A stretch of DNA of 64,000 nt, from positions 573,651,252 to 573,715,251 of the forward strand of contig NC_081405.1 in NCBI RefSeq assembly GCF_030272615.1, written 5' to 3'. This stretch comes from Cryptomeria japonica. Lineage: Eukaryota; Streptophyta; Pinopsida; Cupressales; Cupressaceae. A program made the position numbers and the translations under genes. This document shows positions 57,096 through 64,000 of this stretch, piece after piece (the first letter of the stretch is position 1; each line of letters begins with the position of its first letter). The notes under the pieces were generated by a model, which was not told the origin of the DNA, made no database searches, and saw only the letters and a program-made list of their open reading frames with translations.

Positions 57096-58148
57096 AAAAA
57101 AAAATTGTAAAAAACTCGAAATTCCTACAAAGTGAAAAACATTAAAATCCAAAAACAATTTCTTTGGCATTTTGTATTTTGTCAATAAATGGTCCCCTTT
57201 GTGCATAGATAGATCGCTGAGCATACATCCAACATCAATCTATCAAACATTGTGCTTTAATGAAATCACGCATTAACAGATGAACTGTTCGACCAAGCGA
57301 GTATTCAACCTAATCGTAGTTGTCACATCAATCCAAATAGCATCAACGTTACCATTGGTCCTTGTCAACATTATGATAGGTCTTATATAGGGTGTGGTAT
57401 TCTTGAAACAAGACTGTGTCCTGTCTTCGATAGGGTACCGCATTCCGTAAAACCGGACAGCAAGATCATTCTTGTTTTCCACTTTTGACAATGATGATCA
57501 GACTATTTGTTTGACTTGATTGAATTTGTGTGTCTTATCTTTTTACTGATTTATCTTTGGCTTCAATCATGTTCCTATGTTGCTCAATGATGTCACTAAG
57601 TGATTTAGAGTGACTGGGATGGTTCATGGTCCCTTTCCTTTTTTTGTTGTGTTTGTTGTTTGTGGAATGTATGTCACAAACTGGGGCAACTATATCATTG
57701 GGTGTCTGTGATAAGTACGGTCGCTTTGTGAATGCCGCACAGACCTCGACCCTTGATGTATGCACCCTAGGATGCTTCACTCATTCCTTGTGTGCGATGT
57801 GTCTATCTTTTGCAAAAGGGGTTGCATTCCACCTCTGGCCTTCAATGCCATGTTGCTCTGCATCTGCTTTGCTACATTAAATAAAGGTTCTCACCTACTT
57901 ATGTGCATTTGTGAAAGCAAGTTTTCCTTCATCTCTAACTGTACTCTATCTAATTTCTTTTTACTAACATTTCTTCCGTTAGTCTTGGCAGTCCATTCGA
58001 ACCTATCATCTTCTGTCATTCTCATCGATCACTTGGCCTCTTTTCTAGATTTTTCTGGCCAATTCCTCGAGGGGGCATGCATATGTCATTGTTATTGTCT
58101 GGGGCATTTTCATTATTGTTCTTTGAAACAACGCTTAGAATCGCATTG

Positions 58149-58166
58149 TCTCAAAGAGGGGCAAAA
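58149..58166 (+). other. Polypurine tract of element B
   Basis: TCTCAAAGAGGGGCAAAA directly precedes the LTR start TGTAGACA. The core CAAAGAGGGGCAAAA is identical to that of gypsy element A (10517-10530, minus strand). Confidence 0.92.
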
Positions 58167-59797
58167 TGTAGACATTTAAAAATGGTCAATGCTTGTGGAG
58201 TCATACTTTAACATTTGCGCATTGCCTTATTTTAGGGTTCTTGCGTCGCATTAACATTTCTTCTATGTTGCGCATTTGGTCTTTATCATTTGCGAGCATC
58301 GAGTCCTTCTTCTGCATTCCTCATTTTTCTTGCTTTCAAATTAGGTCTTGTTGATAGCAATCTTCAGTCATGATTTTGGTCGATCTTATCCTGTCGCATC
58401 ATGGTGCATGCTCATTTATCATCATTTTGGACATCGTCAATCCTAATCGATGATAGAATTAGGGTTTTGTCCTCTTGTCAATCTTTCAATCATCTTTAGC
58501 TTGTTAGTAATCATTTGCGATTATCAACTTGTCAATCTCATCATTTTGCATTCGGTTCGTCATTGATCCTTGTCCTTCTCAATCTCGTCATTTTGTGATC
58601 GATTCATCATCGATCCTTGTCCTTGTCAATCTTGTCATTTTGCGATCGATTCATCATCGATCCTTGTCCTTGTCAGCCTTGTCATTTTGTGATCAATTCG
58701 TCATCGATCCTTGTCCTTGTCAATCTTGTCATTTGTGATCGATTCATCATCGATCCTTGTCCTTTTCAATCATGTCAATTTGGATCGATTAGTCATTGTT
58801 CCTCATCAATTGGCGCATATCAATTTGATCTCCTTGTCAATCTTGGTCAATTTGTCATTGATTTTTGTCAACCAATCTCAATCATTTATCAACATTGGTC
58901 CTTTGTCAATCAGAATCATGATCGAACCTACATTAATTTCTTATTGTCTTGACCTAATTCCTTGTCCTCTTATTTCTAGGGTTTTATGATTTGTTCATTT
59001 AATCCTTTTCTTCTTCTTTGTGGGTTAAATAAATCTATTTGTTTAGTCCTAGGTCTCTTTCATGAATTAATTAATGGATGAAAACCTATTAATTAATTCA
59101 CCTAATTTCTATTTCATCTTTTTCCTCAATTTTCTAATTTGCTAATTTCTCCTAATTCCTAATTTCTATTTCTCGTATTTTCTTTAATTTTTCTAATATT
59201 TCCCCTAATTTCATTCCCTCATATTCTCCTATGTTTATGCTTCCATTTGTTGCAATCATGGAGGCTATTTTCTCTCTTCCCGTTTGTCATGGGAATGGCA
59301 TTTCAATCTTGTCATAATTTTTCATACATCTTGCATAGCAACTTGTCATAATTTGTGCATAATTTGTCATACACCTTGCATAGAAAATGTCACACATTTG
59401 TCATAATTTTGCCATTCTTGATTTGAATTTCCTTTCAAATCTCTTCATGCTAATCTTGTCCTCTCTCCAATTTGTCTATAAATTGGATGGTTTTCTTCAA
59501 TTAAAGGGAATCAATCACATTTTCGAGTAACCTTATACTGGAAATTTCATCAACAACTTTCTTTCCACTTGCATTTTGCACTTGTAGGTGAGATCCACAT
59601 CAAATTAGGAGGTGAAAGAAGAACAATGGAGCCAAATGAAGGAGATATATGGATTGGTTTGCTTCGATTTCATTTGATTTGAATATCTTGTCTTTATGTC
59701 TTCATTGATTGGATTAGGATTGCTTTCATAGCAGCTTTAGGTTTTGTGGTTGTCCTAATTGCTATTATTTTGATGATTTTCAATTTCCTGATCTACA
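58167..59797 (+). repeat. 3' LTR of element B, complete
   Basis: 1631 bp, beginning TGTAGACA and ending GATCTACA, so the terminal six bases are inverted repeats (TGTAGA/TCTACA). It is followed by the target duplication ATATG. A 47-bp array of five units plus a degenerate sixth lies at 58528-58761. Confidence 0.93.
58528..58761. repeat. 47-bp tandem array in 3' LTR of element B
   Basis: Same unit and same number of copies as at 52793-53028 (one unit has lost a base near 58733). Equal copy number in both LTRs means no unit was gained or lost after insertion. Confidence 0.93.
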
Positions 59798-60627
59798 ATA
59801 TGTATGTCTATATACAACATGTTTTGGTTGAGGATTGCAGGTACCAAACATTGTCTCCACTGGCTCCATAGGTCTGAGTGTGTCTTATTAATTCCCAATG
59901 GTGGTAAAAGGAGATAGTACGAAGCTCAAATTATACCTAGCCTTAGCCATTGTCCTAACCTAGGGACAATTACCTAGTTTTTATTCTATCTTGTCGGAAT
60001 TGTCATGTGGACAACATCTAATTACCCAATTGTCAATGGTAAGTCCTATTTTGATGTTGGCATTATGTAATGATTTATTCAAGTGTGTTGGATTTTATGT
60101 TCTTTTAATCATTATTATTAATATTAATTATTCCCTAAGCATTTTAAATTAAATAAAATATTAATTAATGATTATTATGGCTTTAAATGTAATTTTGATT
60201 TAACAAAAAAAAATTTATTATTGAAATGATTTATCATTAATTAAATAAATATTATTTATTTATTATTTTTTATTTGTTATATATTATTTATTATTGTGCA
60301 TGTGCTATTTTTATTGTGGTGAATAGTTGTTCTATTATGATGTATAATTGTATTTAAATTAAAATTAATTATTTAATGTTAGGAATTATTTATTAGAATT
60401 TGTTATTTTATTATTTATGATTTTAAATGATTTATTATTTTATTATTCTTTTTGAGTGGGGAGTTGGTTAATTATTTATTATTTATTCTTTTGAATGATT
60501 TATTATTCTTAACTGAATTGTTGTTTATGTATTTCTTATTATTTTATTAGATTGTTATCTATTTCAGTGGGTGTGACCATTAGTTCTATTTTTTTAATAG
60601 ATTATTATATTTTAATTGAAAATAATT
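59798..60627 (+). repeat. 3' LTR of element C, right part (truncated)
   Basis: Continues the LTR broken at 52431, matching 49802-50595: ATGTATGTCTATATACAACAT, ATTGCAGGTACCAAACATTG and CCATTGTCCTAACCTAGGG, then AT-rich sequence. The match stops at about 60627, so the LTR 3' end and any target duplication are lost. Confidence 0.85.
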
Positions 60628-61010
60628 ATTATGCCGAGAGAGGTAACCTACAATGCCACCCACCCTTTTCTAACGGATTAAACAAAAAAGAATTGATTGG
60701 CATTCCTAAAGTTACAAATGAAATCTTGTTGCATTGTAAACCAAATGGAATCATAGTGCACTATAACGAAGGTGAGGCGGTTCAATCAGAAATGCATGCG
60801 AGAATTGGAAATGCAAAAGCCATTTCTAAATGTGTTGGCATAATCATGTATCATGCTGGTGAAAATAAAATCTATTAAACTCCTCCCCATTTTCCTGCCT
60901 GCTCAGTTGGCAGATTTAATAAAGGTGAGCAGGTAGAATCAGAAGGGAAATACATAAGATCGGGTTTTTTAAACCAAAATAATTTGTTTCTTTGATCTCT
61001 CAAGGTCTAT
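60628..61010 (+). pseudogene. Unrecognised exon-like fragment
   Basis: From about 60630 to TAA at 60876 the frame reads CHPPFSNGLNKKELIGIPKV, LHCKPNGIIVHYNEGEAVQS and GNAKAISKCVGIIMYHAGEN. The same frame resumes after the stop as PPHFPACSVGRFNKGEQVES then EGKYIRSG. NEGEAVQSE and NKGEQVESE look like two versions of one motif and faintly recall Agenet-type (F.KGE.VEV) segments, which is only a suggestion. A pyrimidine-rich tract with TCATGCAG at 61028-61035 looks like a 3' splice site. The N-terminal part of the called frame before 60628 is LTR sequence and does not belong. Codon content differs from the AT-rich surroundings. Confidence 0.35.
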
Positions 61011-62200
61011 CTCATTTTTATTTATGTCATGCAGTGGAGAACGATGAGGGTATTCAAAAGTCAGGTTAGCAAGAGTCAGGTTGGCGCTTATAAAACAAAG
61101 AAATATCACCATGGCATACAAGTTTTAAGAATGGTGCAAATCTCATTTCATTTTGTTCTATTTACTAGCACTTGCATCTATAAGAGGTTCAAGGATAAGT
61201 CAATAGGATATAAAATATAATTTAGAACATGTGGTTTGTTAGCATGGAACATTTTATCAAAATATTGAACATCCAACAAATTAAATTGTTAGGTTCTTAA
61301 GACTTTCTATCTAAAATTATGAGGACCTCATCCCTTATAAATATTGAAGAACACCAACACTACAACTAAACCACCAACATTAAATTAGTTTATGATTTGA
61401 CATTAAAAAATTTATTAAATTTATAAAGATTAATTTATTAAAGTAATGAAATTTATTAAAATTTATTGTTAATTATTTTTAATTCATGGATGTTAATTTA
61501 TTAAAGATAATTATCAAAGTTATTTAATTTATTTACATTAATTTATTAAAGTTGATATTAAATTCTTGATATTTAATTATTAATGCTAAAATATAAATGT
61601 TAATTTCATTGAGTTTATTTATTAACTTAATTAAATTATTATATCATTAATGCTGAAATATTAATATTTAATTATTGCAATTGTTATCCACATATATGGA
61701 TGTTTGAACATTCTATATAAATTATATTAATTTTTAATAATTAATAATTCATAATAAATAATTTAAATTGTTTCTTAAATTTTATTTTTAATTAACAATT
61801 TATTATTATTTTTAATTAATCACTAATTAATTAATTATTATTTTAAAATGATTAAAAATTTCTAACTCCTACTATTATTTAAAATCAATTATTACTAAAT
61901 TTTTTTAAAAAAATTAAAATTGAAAATTTAATTATTATTATCATAATATTAATTATTTAGATTCTATTATTAATAATCATTAAATCTTAAAAATCCAAAA
62001 CTAAAAATTATAGGCTCTTCATAAAAATCATTTATTCAGCCATGTTAATATATTATTTGTAGTTAAAATTTTATTTTTAATATTTTCCATTACTTATTTA
62101 TTGTTGTCACTATCTTTAAAAAAAATCTTTCTCAAATATCCATATTAATAAATTTATTTGAAAAAATAAAAAATTAAAAAGTAGTTTTAATGATATTAGT
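61011..62200. other. AT-rich intergenic, no gene
   Basis: Mostly TTAATTATT/AAATTTATTAAA words from 61380 to 62200. The 63-codon frame at 61029 contains a small duplication (AAAAGTCAGGTTAGC, AAGAGTCAGGTTGGC) and no recognisable domain. Confidence 0.6.
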
Positions 62201-62530
62201 TAAGGCCAAATTAAGAAGAATATTAATCACGGATTGCAATACTAGTTATAGCCATGTTAACCGCTTGAGAAAGATCGAATCTGAAGCAGAAGTCGGAGAA
62301 GACGGAGCGCTTAAAACTATTTTATTGATTCCGCTTTCATAGATGCCCACAGAGATTTCTTTTTTATAGTCTAATCTGAAAACCGTGGAGAATCGTAAAC
62401 ACCAACATGGATTTCTTTACGGCCATAGTGGACACGAAATGAACGGCATATAAATTTTCTAGGGCTTTTTTCAGGCGTGAGACAACTTTTCCGGGAGGAT
62501 GTAGAGTGGAAAGTCCACTTATAACAAAAG
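62201..62530. other. GC-richer island in AT-rich DNA, unidentified
   Basis: About 330 bp with several CpGs (AGTCGGAGAAGACGGAGCGC, TTACGGCCATAG, TTTCCGGGAGG) standing out from flanks near 80-85% AT. It has a TATA-like GGCATATAAATTTTC at 62446 and a short inverted repeat GTGGAAAGTCCAC at 62507. No open frame of note on either strand. It could be a gene fragment, promoter remnant or part of a DNA transposon. Confidence 0.4.
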
Positions 62531-63005
62531 CTTATGGGCTAACTAAAAATATATTGATTTATCATTCGGATTGATTTTAATTATAGATAGATGTACTTTT
62601 TAATTATTATTTAAAAATATTAATTTAAATTTTGTTATTTAGAAAGATTAGAAAGGATTTTTTTATATTTGTAAATCTTAAATACAAAAATATAATATTT
62701 TTAATTTAAAAAAATCAAAATTACATGTCTATATAGATAATGAAAAAATAGTATTTAATTCAAAATTTTTAATTTAAATTATTTTTATTTTTTTAATATG
62801 ATTCTAAAGATGAACACAAAAATATAAGAAAAAATAGAAATATCAATTACTATTTGACAATACTCATTTATTATTACTATTTATCTAATATATAAATATT
62901 AATCAAATACTACTAATCAAATAAATATTTATTAATCAATTATATATTGATATAGCTTTGTTAATTTGATGTTGTATATGGATTGAAAAATTTAAATACG
63001 ATTCA
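62531..63005. other. AT-rich intergenic, no gene
   Basis: TAATTTAAAT-type sequence with no coding frame or repeat array that I can define. Confidence 0.6.
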
Positions 63006-64000
63006 TTCCAAGCGTTATTTTACAATTGTAATCCTAATTGTAGCATAATCCTAATTTAACCATAAATTTAATTGTATTGTAGTGATAATTAAACTATAAC
63101 TAGAACCATATTTGATCTAACCACAATTTAACCATTACCTTAAACTTAATACTTGTCCTAATTTAAACCAAATAATAATTAAATTATAACCCAAACCCTC
63201 ATCTTACTTCAACTCTAATCCTAATGTAAGCCCTACCTAATGTAATTGAATCATAGCTCTAATTATGCTTGAAACATAATTCTAATTAAACTATAACTAC
63301 AACCATATTTGAACCCTAAACACAACCAAAATTTATCCTAGAATAGTAACATTAATGATAACATAATATTAATCCTCATCCTAATTTAACCCCATCTCTT
63401 GCCACAATAATTATCCTAAAATATTAACTCTAATTGTAGTGTAACCCTAGCCCTAAACCTTATCTCACCCTAACTCTTACATAACCTTGACCCTTAACTC
63501 TAAACCTAACTATTAATTAAGCATATCCCAAAACCCTAACCCTAATAATAATCCTTAGTCCTAACCATAACTCAAAATGTACCTCCAACCATAACCCTAT
63601 TCTTAATCTTAACCATGAAGTCGACCACATTCTTAATTGTAGTCCTAACACTAATCATACACCCTAAAGCTAACCCTAACCCTATCCTAAACATAACCAT
63701 TATTTAAACCCTAACCCTAACCATTATATAAACACTTATGTCATTTAAAACTAAACCCTAACCCTAACCTAACCATAATTCTAACCCAAAACTTGTTCGC
63801 AACCCAAACCCTAAACATGATGTAAACCCAAACTCTAAACATGATGTAAACCTAAATGATAATCATAATCCTAACACTAACCCTAACCCTAAACCATAAC
63901 AAGACCCTAAACATAAATATAACCTAATTGAATTCCAACCATTACCTAAACCTAAGCATAACTCTAACTATATAATTAAACCCTACCTACAAATTCAACC
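63006..64000. repeat. Degenerate telomere-like (CCCTAA) array
   Basis: From about 63010 the sequence is built of AACCCTAA-like words, rising in purity to the right: CTAACCCTAACC near 63670, 63707, 63755 and 63873, and CCCTAAAC near 63304, 63450, 63807 and 63902, mixed with CCTAATTTAACC and ATAACC variants. Plant telomeres use CCCTAAA; here six-base CCCTAA and seven-base CCCTAAA words are mixed. The array runs off the window. Its decay argues for an interstitial or subtelomeric position over a live chromosome end. Confidence 0.8.

Larger units (their letters stand above)
55823..58148 (+). other. 3' non-coding region of element B
   Basis: 2.3 kb without a supportable gene. It contains an A-rich stretch (56000-56060), a two-unit 40 bp repeat (56070-56137) and a six-unit 31 bp array (56908-57095). 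The open frames at 56143, 56605, 57626 and 57760 (87-139 codons) lack recognisable features and overlap in several frames. Confidence 0.55.
52432..59797 (+). mobile_element. Non-autonomous LTR retrotransposon B with a Pro-rich ORF
   Basis: A 7.4 kb element bounded by TGTAGACA at 52432 and TCTACA at 59797, flanked by ATATG on both sides (52427-52431 and 59798-59802), and inserted in the LTR of element C. It has two LTRs and a polypurine tract. In place of gag-pol it has one Pro/Ser-rich frame of about 620 codons and several tandem arrays, with no protease, RT, RNase H or integrase motif. The left LTR has lost its last ~195 bp together with the primer site. The tract and LTR tip match gypsy element A, a plausible source of the missing enzymes. 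Confidence 0.88.
49452..60627 (+). mobile_element. LTR element C, split by nested element B
   Basis: LTR copies start TGTAATGCCCCTCCATG at 49452 and 52116. The second is preceded by the purine tract AAGGGGGGAGGA (52104-52115), so the element reads on the plus strand. TGTAA(T/C)(G/A)CCCC starts are typical of chromovirus gypsy LTRs. The second LTR is broken at 52431 by element B and resumes at 59798, then ends abruptly at about 60627 where the first LTR continues. Between the LTRs lie at most about 1.5 kb without coding sequence, so it is a deletion derivative or a non-autonomous element. Confidence 0.8.

Noticed and set aside
63006-64000. A true chromosome end.
   Set aside because: The repeats are too degenerate and mixed, and the C-rich strand orientation with purity rising to the right does not fit a simple end within this window.

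Overview
The window looks like gymnosperm-type (probably conifer) nuclear repeat DNA. It is AT-rich. In 64 kb I see no intact host gene, rRNA, tRNA or CRISPR array. Almost everything recognisable is a decayed plant retrotransposon, often nested in another: Ty1/copia, Tat-like Ty3/gypsy and L1-type LINEs with a DUF4283 ORF1. The right end runs into degenerate CCCTAA-type telomere-like DNA. The organism assignment is inferred from repeat content only.

Layout. 1-45 and 7442-about 8942 are the two halves of a minus-strand LINE ORF1, split by a complete but dead Ty1/copia element (46-7441, 1.5 kb LTRs, 4-5 bp target duplication). 9526-19212 is a minus-strand Tat-like gypsy element with LTRs, primer site, protease, a second RNase H and integrase, but no reverse transcriptase. 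19914-20699 is an unrecognised coiled-coil frame interrupted only by TAG codons. 20942-23640 is a minus-strand copia pol relic carrying a small retroposon in its RNase H. 23.7-24.0 kb and 29.3-30.3 kb hold a very diverged tandem array with a period near 56 bp, separated by about 5 kb of other DNA. 30355-34240 is a long coding relic I do not recognise. 34.2-39.7 kb is non-coding repeat-like DNA.

39734-49021 is a minus-strand copia gag split by an 8.4 kb plus-strand LINE (40114-48538). That LINE carries a 2.36 kb tandem duplication of its RT-to-RNase H part, and both copies share the same stop codons and the same altered RT active site. A gypsy protease scrap (49208-49451) abuts an LTR element C (49452-60627). 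The second LTR of C is split by element B (52432-59797), a non-autonomous LTR retrotransposon with a clean ATATG target duplication. B has no recognisable pol; it carries a Pro/Ser-rich frame of about 620 codons and several minisatellites.

Most unusual. Element B and the gypsy element at 9.5-19.2 kb share the same polypurine tract and nearly the same LTR tip, which suggests B is a parasite of that gypsy lineage encoding an unrecognised protein. Other unusual points are the ACCGAG excess in the first copia element, the duplicated polypurine/LTR junction in its LTRs, the TCGTACGA clusters in the gypsy leader, and the post-mortem duplication in the LINE. Most in-frame stops are changes expected from cytosine deamination (CAG/CAA/CGA to TAG/TAA/TGA), as in long-methylated silent repeats.
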